This document shows positions 16,734-25,180 of a DNA stretch of 37,557 nucleotides, piece after piece (position 1 is the first letter of the stretch; every line of letters starts with the position of its first letter). Below the pieces are notes generated by a model. The model did no database searches. It was not told the DNA's origin and saw only the letters and a list, made by a program, of their open reading frames with translations. The stretch is from Pelagilacustribacter hypolimneticus (GTDB lineage Bacteria > Pseudomonadota > Alphaproteobacteria > Pelagibacterales > Pelagibacteraceae): contig CBDDXH010000003.1 of assembly GCA_965235125.1 (NCBI GenBank), positions 1-37,557 of the forward strand. The letters are read 5' to 3'. The position numbers were made by a program, and so were the translations under genes.

Positions 16734-18299
16734 TTAAAATACTAATAAGACAACAATTACAACACCTAAAAAGCTAATAATAATATTGTTTCTTAAGCTT
16801 TTTAGCCTCATTTCTTGTGCCTCAAAATTATTACTATTTTTTAGTCCAAGGTTTAACTTTCCTTCCGCTAATAACTGAAGAGCATAGTTTGCCTTATCCA
16901 TAAAATTTGGAAAATCAGGTATTCGTTTTAGGATTTCTGCTGAGGTATTTATTGCGGTATCAAAAGTAGCTCTTGGACTTTTGACTTTTTTAATCCAGTC
17001 CTCAAGGACAGGTCTAGCCGTTTCCCATATGTTTGTTTCAGGATAAAGTTTTCTAGCAACCCCTTCTACAACCACCATAGTTTTTTGAAGCAATAACAGT
17101 GGTGTTTGGGTGGGCATATTAAATTTTTCTGTGATTTCAAAAAGTTGTGCTAATAAATTTCCACCGGAGATATCTTTTATAGATTGTCCGAAAATAGGCT
17201 CACCAACAGAACGAAGTGCTTGCGCAAATTCTTCTTTGGAAGCATTTTGGGGAACTAAGCCAGCTCGGAAGTGAACTTCTGCAACTTTGACATAATCTCT
17301 TTGAATAAATCCATATAAAATTTCAGCTAGATATTTTCTATTGTATTTGTCTAGTCTGCCCATAATTCCGAAATCTACAGGAATAATATTACCTTTTTTA
17401 TCGACAAATAAATTTCCTTGGTGCATATCACCATGAAAAAAACCATCTCTAACCGCTTGTTTTAGAAAATTTTGAATTAAATTTTCTGCAAGAAATTTTA
17501 AATTTACTCCAGAATCTTCAAGTAATCGCTGCTCCCTAATAGATATGGCATTAACTTTATCTAAAGTGAGCACTCTTTTGGATGTAAAATTCCAATAAAT
17601 TTTCGGGACATTAAATCCAAGATCATTTTTAGTATTTTCATATAATTCATTTGCTGCTGCCGCCTCAAATCTTAAGTCCATTTCAATATTTGTAATTTCT
17701 CTCAATAAATGAATAACCTCTACTAATTTTAATCTCTTAGTTTTAGTAAAAAGTTTTTCAACAACATAGGCAAAAAGCATTAAAGCGTCGAGTTCCTCAT
17801 TAAATTGCTTTTCAATATTTGGTCTTAAAATTTTTATAGCAACATCAATCGGCTTATTATCTATATTTATTTTTGCAAAATGAACTTGTGCAATGGAAGC
17901 TGCAGCGACAGGCTCACTTAATTCAAGAATATTATTATATAAATTTTCACCAATTTCATTTTTTAAAATTTTTTTGGATTTATACATTGCAAATGGAGGT
18001 AATTTGTCTTGAAGTTTAACTAAATCATTAGCCAAAGATTCTCCTATAATATCTGGCCTAGTTGCTAAAAACTGGCCCAACTTAATAAAAGTAGTGCCCA
18101 TACCTTCAAGAGCATCACATAATTTTTCACCAGGTTTTTTATATTTTATTATTTGCTTTTTTTGGGAACCGATAGAGAATAAATCAAAAAAAAATTTAAT
18201 AGAAAAAGGGATATTATAAATTTCATTAATGGTTTCCATGGCTCCCGATACGGCAAGCTTTCTTGCAATTCTAAACAATTGAAAAATACTCTTTAGCAT
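16734..18299 (-). CDS. ubiB: UbiB-family atypical kinase/ATPase for ubiquinone synthesis
   Basis: ABC1/ADCK-type protein needed for aerobic ubiquinone synthesis, probably as a membrane-associated ATPase. Signature KLGQ (73-76) in the N-terminal extension, the Ala-rich nucleotide loop AAASIAQVH (132-140), Lys156 in VAIKILRP, HGDMHQGN (289-296) and DFG (309-311). The C-terminal hydrophobic helix is at about 502-520. Length 521 aa is normal. It begins 2 nt after ubiE, forming the classical ubiE-ubiB pair. Confidence 0.95.
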   Translation of the reverse strand: MLKSIFQLFRIARKLAVSGAMETINEIYNIPFSIKFFFDLFSIGSQKKQIIKYKKPGEKLCDALEGMGTTFIKLGQFLATRPDIIGESLANDLVKLQDKLPPFAMYKSKKILKNEIGENLYNNILELSEPVAAASIAQVHFAKINIDNKPIDVAIKILRPNIEKQFNEELDALMLFAYVVEKLFTKTKRLKLVEVIHLLREITNIEMDLRFEAAAANELYENTKNDLGFNVPKIYWNFTSKRVLTLDKVNAISIREQRLLEDSGVNLKFLAENLIQNFLKQAVRDGFFHGDMHQGNLFVDKKGNIIPVDFGIMGRLDKYNRKYLAEILYGFIQRDYVKVAEVHFRAGLVPQNASKEEFAQALRSVGEPIFGQSIKDISGGNLLAQLFEITEKFNMPTQTPLLLLQKTMVVVEGVARKLYPETNIWETARPVLEDWIKKVKSPRATFDTAINTSAEILKRIPDFPNFMDKANYALQLLAEGKLNLGLKNSNNFEAQEMRLKSLRNNIIISFLGVVIVVLLVF

Positions 18300-18301
18300 A
18301 C

Positions 18302-19006
18302 TTAGATTTTCCAGCCAGAGTGTATAGCAGAAATACCGTTAGATAAATTTCTAAATTTTACGTTAGAAAATTTATTTTTTTCTATTAAATCAACAAGTTC
18401 ATACTGATCATAAAATTTATCAATACTTTTTATTAGATATTCATAAGGCTCAGAGCTTCCTATAATAATTTTGCCAAAGAATGGAATTAATTTTGAGTAA
18501 TTTTTATAAAAGAAATTTAAGATTTCATTTTCTACTTTTGAGAACTCAAGGCAGAAAAAATGTCCGCCTGGTTTTAAAATTCGATATGCCTCTTTTAAAC
18601 ATTTATCAATGTCAGTTACATTTCTTATCCCATAACTAATTGTATAAAAATCAAAGGTATCATTTTTAAATGGTAATTTTTCTGCAGAGCATAAATGCCA
18701 TTGTATATTTTTGAAGTTTTTTAACTTTTTTTTACCCATTTCAAGCATTCCTTGATTGGGCTCAGCGCAATGAATATTATTTTGGTTATTATTTTTTTCT
18801 GAAATAATTTTTGCTAAATCTCCAGTACCAGAAGCAACGTCAAGAATTTTATCTCCTAATTGCGGATTCATCCAATTAACAAGATTTTTTTTCCAAAGTC
18901 TGTGTATACCTAATGACATTATGTCATTCATTAAATCATAGTCTTTATAAACTTGATCAAATACGAAGTTGACTAGTTTGGTTTTTTCTTGATTATGGAT
19001 ATTCAT
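18302..19006 (-). CDS. ubiE: Ubiquinone/menaquinone C-methyltransferase
   Basis: SAM-dependent methyltransferase for the C-methylation step of ubiquinone synthesis. It has the UbiE/COQ5 signature around 15-39 (YDLMNDIMSLGIHRLWK), the SAM-binding VASGTGDLA (57-65) and the second family block SYGIRNVTD. 234 aa, complete. It heads the six-gene minus-strand operon and is back-to-back with mutM, with only 11 bp between the two start codons. Its probable -10 therefore lies over the mutM start. Confidence 0.96.
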   Translation of the reverse strand: MNIHNQEKTKLVNFVFDQVYKDYDLMNDIMSLGIHRLWKKNLVNWMNPQLGDKILDVASGTGDLAKIISEKNNNQNNIHCAEPNQGMLEMGKKKLKNFKNIQWHLCSAEKLPFKNDTFDFYTISYGIRNVTDIDKCLKEAYRILKPGGHFFCLEFSKVENEILNFFYKNYSKLIPFFGKIIIGSSEPYEYLIKSIDKFYDQYELVDLIEKNKFSNVKFRNLSNGISAIHSGWKI

Positions 19007-19018
19007 GAATAAACTATA
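19007..19018 (-). promoter_or_regulatory. Candidate -10 element for ubiE, leaderless spacing
   Basis: Read on the minus strand, TATAGT (19018 to 19013, 5/6 match to TATAAT) is followed by exactly six bases and then the ubiE ATG, which puts the predicted +1 on the A of the start codon. The upstream -35 is poor and lies inside the mutM coding sequence. The spacing matches that seen at regA and chvI, but on its own this element is weak. Confidence 0.35.
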
Positions 19019-19884
19019 TGCCAGAATTACCTGAAGTTGAAGTTGTTAAAAAGTCACTAGAACATAAACTTAAAAACTTAACAATAAAAAGAGTAATTAT
19101 TAATAACTATAATCTTCGTTATAAAATAGATAGTAGAAAATTTTATAGCATTAAAGGACAAAAAATTATTTCTGTTAACAGAAGATCTAAATATTTACTT
19201 ATAAATCTAAATAGTGATTTCACTATTTTAGCTCATCTAGGAATGACAGGAAAATTTTTTATTATCGAAAAAAATAATAAAAGGCAAAAAACAAGTTTTT
19301 ACTACTCAATTAATAAAAATGAATCTAAACATGACCATCTTACATTTTATTTAGAAAAAGGTATAAAATTAATTTATAATGATGTAAGAAAATTTGGATT
19401 TATTAAAATATTAAAAAGTAAAAATATTTTTAAGTCTAATCATCTTAAATTTTTAGGTCCGGAACCATTAAGTAAATATTTTAATTTAAATTATGTAAGT
19501 AAATACTTATTTAATAAAAAAAAAAAAATTAAAGACATATTAATGGATCAAAAATTTGTTGCTGGTCTAGGTAATATTTATTGTAATGAAATTTTATTTT
19601 TATGTAAACTAAATCCCCTTACGTTTGCAAAGAAAATTAGTATAAAAAAACAAGCCAGTATCGTAAAATTTACTAAAAAAATTTTAAAAACGTCTATTAC
19701 TAAAGGCGGATCGTCAATAAAGAATTTTGCTAATATAGATGGAAAAAATGGAAATTTTCAACAAAAATTTAATGTTTACGATAAAGAAAAAAGTAAATGC
19801 AATAGAAAAAATTGTTCGGGCATTATTCAAAAGATTTATAATTCTAATCGTTCTTCTTTTTTTTGTCCTAGCTGCCAAAAATGA
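19018..19884 (+). CDS. mutM: Formamidopyrimidine-DNA glycosylase
   Basis: Base-excision repair enzyme for 8-oxoguanine and formamidopyrimidines. The N-terminal MPELPEVE supplies the catalytic Pro2 and Glu3 after Met removal, fixing the start at 19018. RRSKYLLINL carries the conserved lysine, DVRKFG follows, and the H2TH region has QKFVAGLGNIYCNE. The C-terminal zinc finger is C-x4-C...CPSC, with the Arg of NRSSFFC. At 288 aa it is normal length and Lys/Asn/Ile-rich. A possible promoter (TTGACT 18969-18974, 16 bp, GATTAT 18991-18996) lies inside the 5' end of the divergent ubiE. It is followed by rpsT without the enoyl-CoA hydratase gene found between them in many relatives. Confidence 0.96.
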   Translation: MPELPEVEVVKKSLEHKLKNLTIKRVIINNYNLRYKIDSRKFYSIKGQKIISVNRRSKYLLINLNSDFTILAHLGMTGKFFIIEKNNKRQKTSFYYSINKNESKHDHLTFYLEKGIKLIYNDVRKFGFIKILKSKNIFKSNHLKFLGPEPLSKYFNLNYVSKYLFNKKKKIKDILMDQKFVAGLGNIYCNEILFLCKLNPLTFAKKISIKKQASIVKFTKKILKTSITKGGSSIKNFANIDGKNGNFQQKFNVYDKEKSKCNRKNCSGIIQKIYNSNRSSFFCPSCQK

Positions 19885-19890
19885 TTGAAG

Positions 19891-19919
19891 TTGACCTCGA
19901 TATTTTAAAGAGATATAAA
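19891..19919 (+). promoter_or_regulatory. Strong promoter candidate for rpsT
   Basis: TTGACC (19891-19896, 5/6) and TATAAA (19914-19919, 5/6) are separated by the ideal 17 bp. The predicted +1 is near 19926, only about 5 nt before the rpsT ATG, with no Shine-Dalgarno sequence between. The transcript would be almost leaderless. Confidence 0.6.
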
Positions 19920-19930
19920 TCATCAAAATT

Positions 19931-20188
19931 ATGCCAAATACAGCCTCAGCTATCAGAAGAGTTAGAAGAATAGTCGTTCAAACCGCTGTTAATCGTATTA
20001 GAAAAAGTAAATATAAAGCTGCAGTTAAAAAGATGGAAGATCTAATAAAAGCTGGAGATAAGGATAAAATAAAAAGCTATTTTCCTGATTTTCAATCAGC
20101 ATTAATGCAAGTGGCTAAAACTGGCACGATAAATAAGAAAACTGCGTCAAGAAAAATCTCAAGAATCTCAAAAAAAATTAAAAATTAA
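19931..20188 (+). CDS. rpsT: 30S ribosomal protein S20
   Basis: Small basic 16S rRNA-binding protein, 85 aa. Its start MPNTASAIRRVRR corresponds to the family's usual MANxxSAxKRIR, and TAVNRIRKSKYKAAVKKME forms the first helices. INKKTASRKISRI matches the conserved C-terminal helix motif. It lies between mutM and dnaA, the usual alphaproteobacterial position, and has its own promoter candidate and a 3' hairpin. Confidence 0.95.
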   Translation: MPNTASAIRRVRRIVVQTAVNRIRKSKYKAAVKKMEDLIKAGDKDKIKSYFPDFQSALMQVAKTGTINKKTASRKISRISKKIKN

Positions 20189-20214
20189 CCTTAAATTTGT
20201 AACATCTTAAGGTT
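20187..20214 (+). terminator. Hairpin at the 3' end of rpsT
   Basis: An 8-bp perfect stem AACCTTAA (20187-20194) with TTAAGGTT (20207-20214) around a 12-nt loop begins within the rpsT stop codon. It is not followed by a clean T-tract, so it may be a stabilising 3'-end structure rather than an efficient intrinsic terminator. Confidence 0.4.
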
Positions 20215-20445
20215 GTTCAATTAACAGTAATCTAATTTCAATTAATTTTAACTATATTTAGTTTAAAATTTAAAAAAAAACTAAATCTAGTTATTAAATT
20301 TTAGGTTGTATTTATTATTAAAAAATAAAATACGAAAATTTTTTTTAAAAAATACAACTAGGATTAATTTATTTTCAAATTTTAAAAAAAATTCCTTGTA
20401 ATTGAATAGAATAAAAAATAAGAAATAGTTTCTAAAATTTATCCT
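20189..20445. other. Intergenic region rpsT-dnaA, the longest gap in the window
   Basis: This 257-nt region is almost entirely A+T. After the rpsT hairpin come two further inverted repeats: ATTTAGTTT (20256-20264) with AAACTAAAT (20278-20286), and GTTGTATTT (20305-20313) with AAATACAAC (20350-20358). The second encloses a further A/T-only stem. A TAAAAT at 20433-20438 lies 7 nt before the dnaA ATG and may be its -10, but no good -35 is seen. I found no TTATNCACA-type DnaA boxes, so I do not call it an origin. Confidence 0.5.
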
Positions 20446-21840
20446 ATGGAAAAGAAATCTATAAAATTGCAAGAAGTATTTTTATCAGAAGAAGAAAAAG
20501 TTTTGGTATGGGAAAATGTTCAAAAAGTATTTGAAAAAAATTTTGGCACTGAAGCATATCATAGTTGGTTAAAAAATATTTCTTTATTAAAAGAATATAA
20601 CGATTACTTAGTTTTAGGTGTGCCAACTAGATTTTTTAGAGATTGGATAGTATCTAGATATTTGGATAAAATATTGGCTCAATTAAAAACTTTTAAGAAT
20701 AGTATTAATAGAGTTGAATTTAAAATTTTAGAAGAACATAAGATTAACTCTATAGATGCTTTTAAAATTGATGATTTTAATAAAGTTACTGAGATTAAAG
20801 ATTCAGCTTTAAATTATAACAGATTAAATCCTAATTTAAATTTTGATAATTTTGTTTCAGGATCAAGCAATGAAATTGCGTTATCTTCTTCAAAAAAAGT
20901 TTGTGAACAAATATCTAGATATAATCCCCTTTATATCTATGGAGGTGTTGGATTAGGTAAAACGCACCTTTTAAATGCTATAGGTCTTGAACTAGAGAAA
21001 AAAACTAATGTCATGTTTATTTCTGCAGAAAGATTTATGTATCATTTTATTAAATCAATAAAAAAAAATGACATGGTCAGCTTTAAAGATTTCTTTAGAA
21101 AATCATCAGTATTTATTATTGATGATATTCAATTCATAAGAGGCAAAGAAGGTTTACAGGAAGAATTTTTTCATACATTTGACAGTCTGATTGATAAAAG
21201 CTCTCAAGTGATCATTTCGGCTGATAGAGCTCCTATGAAATTAGATAGAGTTCAAGAAAGAATTAAATCTCGTTTAGCTGGTGGACTTGTAGTTGATATT
21301 GATACACCGGACTTAGAACTTAAAGTAAAAATTATTAAAAAAAAAATAGAAGATATTCAGAATCTATTTAAAGAAAGCTGCAATATAAGCGAAGAAGTTA
21401 TTAATTTTATAGCCACTGAAAGTAAAATTAATATTAGAGAATTAATAGGCGTTTTAAACAGGGTAGTTACATTTAGTAGAATAAATAAGAAAATATTAAC
21501 TATTAGTGATTGTAAAAATATTCTAAAAGACGTTTTCAACCAGGCTAAAATTATTTCAGTAGATAAAATACAAAATACTGTTTCAAATTTCTTTAACATA
21601 CCGTTAGCTGAGATGTTATCCAAAAGAAGATCTAGGCCTTTAGCTAGACCAAGACAAATTGCAATGTACTTAGCAAAAAAAATGACAAGCAGATCTTTAC
21701 CAGAGATCGGTAGACGTTTTGCTAATAGAGATCACACCACAGTTATTCATGCAGTAAAAACAATAACGAGAATTTCTGAAAAAGATGATGAAATGAAAAA
21801 GAATGTAGAACAGCTACGTATTTTATTGCTAGAAGAGTAA
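20446..21840 (+). CDS. dnaA: Chromosomal replication initiator DnaA
   Basis: AAA+ ATPase that opens the replication origin. Domain I (about 15-80, with W and HSWLKNISLL), a short linker, then the AAA+ core with Walker A GGVGLGKTH (from about 166) and Walker B IIDDIQF (Asp226-Asp227). The C-terminal DNA-binding domain carries RPLARPRQIAMYLAKKM and the DnaA signature FANRDHTTVIHAVKTI. 464 aa, complete. It is followed by dnaN after 5 nt, so the two are cotranscribed. No Shine-Dalgarno is visible at the start. Confidence 0.97.
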   Translation: MEKKSIKLQEVFLSEEEKVLVWENVQKVFEKNFGTEAYHSWLKNISLLKEYNDYLVLGVPTRFFRDWIVSRYLDKILAQLKTFKNSINRVEFKILEEHKINSIDAFKIDDFNKVTEIKDSALNYNRLNPNLNFDNFVSGSSNEIALSSSKKVCEQISRYNPLYIYGGVGLGKTHLLNAIGLELEKKTNVMFISAERFMYHFIKSIKKNDMVSFKDFFRKSSVFIIDDIQFIRGKEGLQEEFFHTFDSLIDKSSQVIISADRAPMKLDRVQERIKSRLAGGLVVDIDTPDLELKVKIIKKKIEDIQNLFKESCNISEEVINFIATESKINIRELIGVLNRVVTFSRINKKILTISDCKNILKDVFNQAKIISVDKIQNTVSNFFNIPLAEMLSKRRSRPLARPRQIAMYLAKKMTSRSLPEIGRRFANRDHTTVIHAVKTITRISEKDDEMKKNVEQLRILLLEE

Positions 21841-21845
21841 AATAT

Positions 21846-22961
21846 ATGCAATTTGTAATTAAAAGAGACACGCTCTTAAAATCATTAACTCTCGTTCAAG
21901 GAATTATTGAAAGAAAAAATACACTTCCTATTCTTTCTAATGTTTTGTTAGATGCTAAAAATGGGAAGCTATCAATTATTGCAACTGATCTAGACCTAGT
22001 ATTTTATGATGAGCTTAGTGAAATTAAAATTGCCAAAGAAGGCGCCACTACAACTTCAGCGTCAATTTTATATGACATTCTTAGGAAAATATCAGGAAAT
22101 TCAGATATAAAATTTGATTTAAAAAGTGAAAATAATTTAATTTTGTTAGCTAATAACTCAGATTTTAATCTCAAATGTTTACCGATAGATAATTTTCCTA
22201 ATTTTGCAGATGATTTTAACGCTGATGAGATTTCATTTAACAAATCTAAACTTCTTTCATTTTTAAATAAAACAAAAATATCAATATCAAATGATGATAC
22301 AAGACATTATTTAAATGGAATATATTTACATTTAACCGAGTCTCAAAATAGGACGTATTTAACTGGTGTTGCTACTGATAGTCATAGGTTATCCTCAAGT
22401 AGTATAGAAATTGATAAAGGAAAAAATTTTCATTCAATAATTTTGCCAAAAAAAACTGTTTTTCAACTCTGTAATTTACTAATAGACACAAATGAAAAAG
22501 TCTTAATTCAGACAAGCGAGAATAAAATTCAATTTAAAATAGGAAAAGTTAAATTGATTTCCAAAGTGATTGATGGAAAATTTCCTGATTATAAGAAAGT
22601 GGTACCAACTACCAATGACAAAATATTAACAGTTGCTTCATCTGATTTTGTTCAAGCTATTGAACGAGTAATTACAGTTTCTTTAGATAGAAAAGAAGGG
22701 GTAAAGCTAATCTTAGGGAAAGATAGTATTAAATTTTCTGTTAATAGTACTAACTCTGGCGAAGGCAACGAAGTTGTAAACTCGCATTTTACAGGAGAAG
22801 AAATGACTGTAAGTTTTAATTCAAAATATTTAATAGATATTGTTTCAGAAGTTGAAGATAAAAATTTAAAACTTAATTTTAAAGATCCTATTTCTCCAGT
22901 TTTAATTGAAGATATGTCTGATAAAAATAGTTATTTTGTAGTAATGCCTATGAAAATCTGA
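21846..22961 (+). CDS. dnaN: DNA polymerase III beta subunit (sliding clamp)
   Basis: Ring-shaped processivity clamp, 371 aa, made of three similar domains. It opens with MQFVIKRDTLLKSLTLVQGIIERKN-type sequence (family start block), has GVATDSHRLSSS in the middle domain, and ends in YFVVMPMKI, matching the family's conserved C-terminal VVMPM(R/K) strand. Located 5 nt after dnaA. The recF gene that commonly follows dnaN is absent; gyrB comes next after 135 nt with its own promoter candidate. Confidence 0.97.
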   Translation: MQFVIKRDTLLKSLTLVQGIIERKNTLPILSNVLLDAKNGKLSIIATDLDLVFYDELSEIKIAKEGATTTSASILYDILRKISGNSDIKFDLKSENNLILLANNSDFNLKCLPIDNFPNFADDFNADEISFNKSKLLSFLNKTKISISNDDTRHYLNGIYLHLTESQNRTYLTGVATDSHRLSSSSIEIDKGKNFHSIILPKKTVFQLCNLLIDTNEKVLIQTSENKIQFKIGKVKLISKVIDGKFPDYKKVVPTTNDKILTVASSDFVQAIERVITVSLDRKEGVKLILGKDSIKFSVNSTNSGEGNEVVNSHFTGEEMTVSFNSKYLIDIVSEVEDKNLKLNFKDPISPVLIEDMSDKNSYFVVMPMKI

Positions 22962-23046
22962 TTAGGTAGATCCACGTGTTTTTTTTAATATTTGTTCTAA
23001 AACTCTTGTTATTACTGAATAATTTAAGATAAACATTCAGCTTAAT

Positions 23047-23075
23047 TTCATATCAAATCAAAAAAATGATACAAT
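23047..23075 (+). promoter_or_regulatory. Promoter candidate for gyrB
   Basis: TACAAT (23070-23075, 5/6 match to the -10) is preceded at 17 bp by TTCATA (23047-23052, 4/6). The predicted +1 near 23082 leaves a leader of about 15 nt without a Shine-Dalgarno. The rest of the 135-nt dnaN-gyrB gap shows only a T-run (about 22980-22987) after CACGTG, with no convincing terminator stem. Confidence 0.4.
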
Positions 23076-23096
23076 AATGCATCACAAATCAAATTA

Positions 23097-25172
23097 ATGT
23101 CAAAAAGTTTAGAAAAAATATCAGTCCAGTCTTATAGTGCTGACTCGATTAAAGTCTTAAAGGGCCTAGATGCTGTTAGAAAAAGACCGGGTATGTATAT
23201 CGGTGACACAGATGATGGTTCTGGTCTTCACCATATGGTTTTTGAGGTCGTTGATAATTCTATTGACGAAGCATTAGCAGGTTATTGTAAAAATATTTCT
23301 GTCATCATGAATAAAGATGACACTATTACTGTGGAAGATGATGGTCGAGGTATCCCTGTAGATATGCACAAAGGAGAAAAGATGTCAGCAGCAGAAGTAA
23401 TTATGACTCAATTGCACGCTGGCGGTAAATTTGATCATGATTCTTACAAAGTTTCTGGAGGCTTGCATGGTGTGGGTGTATCAGTTGTTAATGCTCTTTC
23501 TCTGAAATTAGATCTTAACATTTTTAGAGATGGAAAAGAATACTCAATAACTTTTAAAGACGGAAATTCTTTAAAACCTTTAAAAGAAATAGGAAAAACT
23601 AAAAAAACAGGAACTAAGATAACTTTTTTACCTTCAAAAGAAATTTTTAGCTTAACAAAATTTAGTTCAGCAATTTTACAAAGAAGAATGCGTGAATTAG
23701 CATTCTTAAATAAAGGCATAAGTATTATTTTAATTGATAATACATCTTCGAAACCAAAGGAATACGTAAACAAATATGAGGGAGGGATATCAGAATTTGT
23801 ACAATTCTTAAATCAAAAAAAACCTCAATTAATAAATAAAAATGAAGCTGCCGTATTTAAAAAACCTATATTTATAAATGCTGAAAAAGATAAAGTTATA
23901 GTTGAATGTGCATTAGAATGGAACGCAGGTTATTCAGAAGATGTTTTGGCTTTTACTAATAATATTCATCAAAAAGACGGGGGGACACATCTTCTTGGTT
24001 TTAGAAGCGCATTAACTCGAGTAATAAATAAATATGCAAATGATGCAAACTTAATTAAAAAAAATAAAGTTACTATTTCTGGGGATGATATCAAAGAAGG
24101 CCTAGTAGCAGTCTTATCTATAAAAATGCCAGACCCTAAATTTTCATCTCAAACTAAAGATAAATTAGTTTCTTCAGAAATAAGATTAGTTGTTGAAAGT
24201 GCCATCAGTGAAAAAGTTTCGACATGGTTTGATCAAAATCCTTCTGTTACTAAAAGTATTTTAGATAAAATTATCCAAGCAGCTGTAGCAAGAGATGTTG
24301 CAAGGAAAGCACGTGACAGCGTAAGAAGAAAAGGTACCTTTGAGCTATCTGGTTTGCCAGGAAAATTAGCTGATTGTCAAATTTCAAAAAGAGAAGGTAC
24401 AGAGTTATTTATAGTTGAGGGAGATTCTGCTGGTGGATCAGCCAAACAAGGAAGATCTCGTGAATATCAAGCAGTATTGCCATTAAGAGGTAAAATACTA
24501 AATACTTATGTTGCCGATAATCATAAGCCTAATGGTGGAAGCAATGATTATTTCACCAAGGCTTTAGCAAAAATGATGTCATCAAACGAAGTTGTAACGT
24601 TGATAAATGCCCTAGGAACTGGTTCTAAGGATTTTGATATAGAAAATTTAAGATATGATAAAATAATTATCATGACAGATGCCGATGTCGACGGCTCACA
24701 TATTAGGACGTTATTGCTTACTTTCTTTAACAATTTCCCCTTTAATCAATTAATTGAAAATGGTCATTTGTATTTAGCACAGCCACCATTGTTTAAAGTA
24801 ACTAAAGGAGCAAAAAGTGTTTATATCAAAGATGAGAAAAGCTTGGAAGAATATATCCTAAAAATATCTGAAAAAGCTGATAAAAAAATCAAAAAAGGTT
24901 CACCAGAATTTAATAAATTTATGGAAGAGCAAAGACAAAAAATTAGTATACAAAGATTTAAAGGATTAGGCGAAATGAACCCTGAAGAACTATGGCAAAC
25001 CACTTTAAATCCAGAAAATCGAACATTGTTAAAAATTCAGTATTCAAAAGGGTTAAAAGATAAATCAAAAGAAGATCAAAAAATTATAGATATTTTAATG
25101 GGAGACGATGTGGCCCCAAGAAAAGATTTTATTACTAGTAACGCTTTAGAAGTTGCTAATTTAGATATTTAA
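23097..25172 (+). CDS. gyrB: DNA gyrase subunit B, short form
   Basis: ATPase subunit of DNA gyrase, which introduces negative supercoils. GHKL ATPase motifs: VVDNSIDEALAG with Glu50/Asn54, DDGRGIPVD (81-89), GGLHGVGVSVVNAL (121-134). The Toprim domain has EGDSAGGSA (Glu441) and DADVDGSHIRTLLL (about 527-540); the C-terminus has RFKGLGEMNPEELW. At 691 aa it is shorter than the roughly 800 aa usual in proteobacteria. Only about 45 residues, many of them charged, lie between QPPLFKV and IQRFKGLGEMN, where E. coli-type GyrB carries an insertion of about 170 aa. All catalytic parts are present. Confidence 0.96.
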   Translation: MSKSLEKISVQSYSADSIKVLKGLDAVRKRPGMYIGDTDDGSGLHHMVFEVVDNSIDEALAGYCKNISVIMNKDDTITVEDDGRGIPVDMHKGEKMSAAEVIMTQLHAGGKFDHDSYKVSGGLHGVGVSVVNALSLKLDLNIFRDGKEYSITFKDGNSLKPLKEIGKTKKTGTKITFLPSKEIFSLTKFSSAILQRRMRELAFLNKGISIILIDNTSSKPKEYVNKYEGGISEFVQFLNQKKPQLINKNEAAVFKKPIFINAEKDKVIVECALEWNAGYSEDVLAFTNNIHQKDGGTHLLGFRSALTRVINKYANDANLIKKNKVTISGDDIKEGLVAVLSIKMPDPKFSSQTKDKLVSSEIRLVVESAISEKVSTWFDQNPSVTKSILDKIIQAAVARDVARKARDSVRRKGTFELSGLPGKLADCQISKREGTELFIVEGDSAGGSAKQGRSREYQAVLPLRGKILNTYVADNHKPNGGSNDYFTKALAKMMSSNEVVTLINALGTGSKDFDIENLRYDKIIIMTDADVDGSHIRTLLLTFFNNFPFNQLIENGHLYLAQPPLFKVTKGAKSVYIKDEKSLEEYILKISEKADKKIKKGSPEFNKFMEEQRQKISIQRFKGLGEMNPEELWQTTLNPENRTLLKIQYSKGLKDKSKEDQKIIDILMGDDVAPRKDFITSNALEVANLDI

Positions 25173-25180
25173 TTCTTTTA

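Noticed and set aside
20189..20445. Replication origin oriC upstream of dnaA
   Set aside because: No TTATNCACA-type DnaA boxes were found, and alphaproteobacterial origins are often not beside dnaA; A+T richness and repeats alone are not enough.
20287..20472. Minus-strand 61-aa reading frame over the dnaA leader
   Set aside because: Low-complexity F/N/K sequence from A/T tracts, no ribosome-binding site or family resemblance, overlapping the dnaA start.
23444..23773. 109-aa minus-strand frame within gyrB
   Set aside because: Shadow of gyrB; composition follows the antisense of conserved gyrase sequence.
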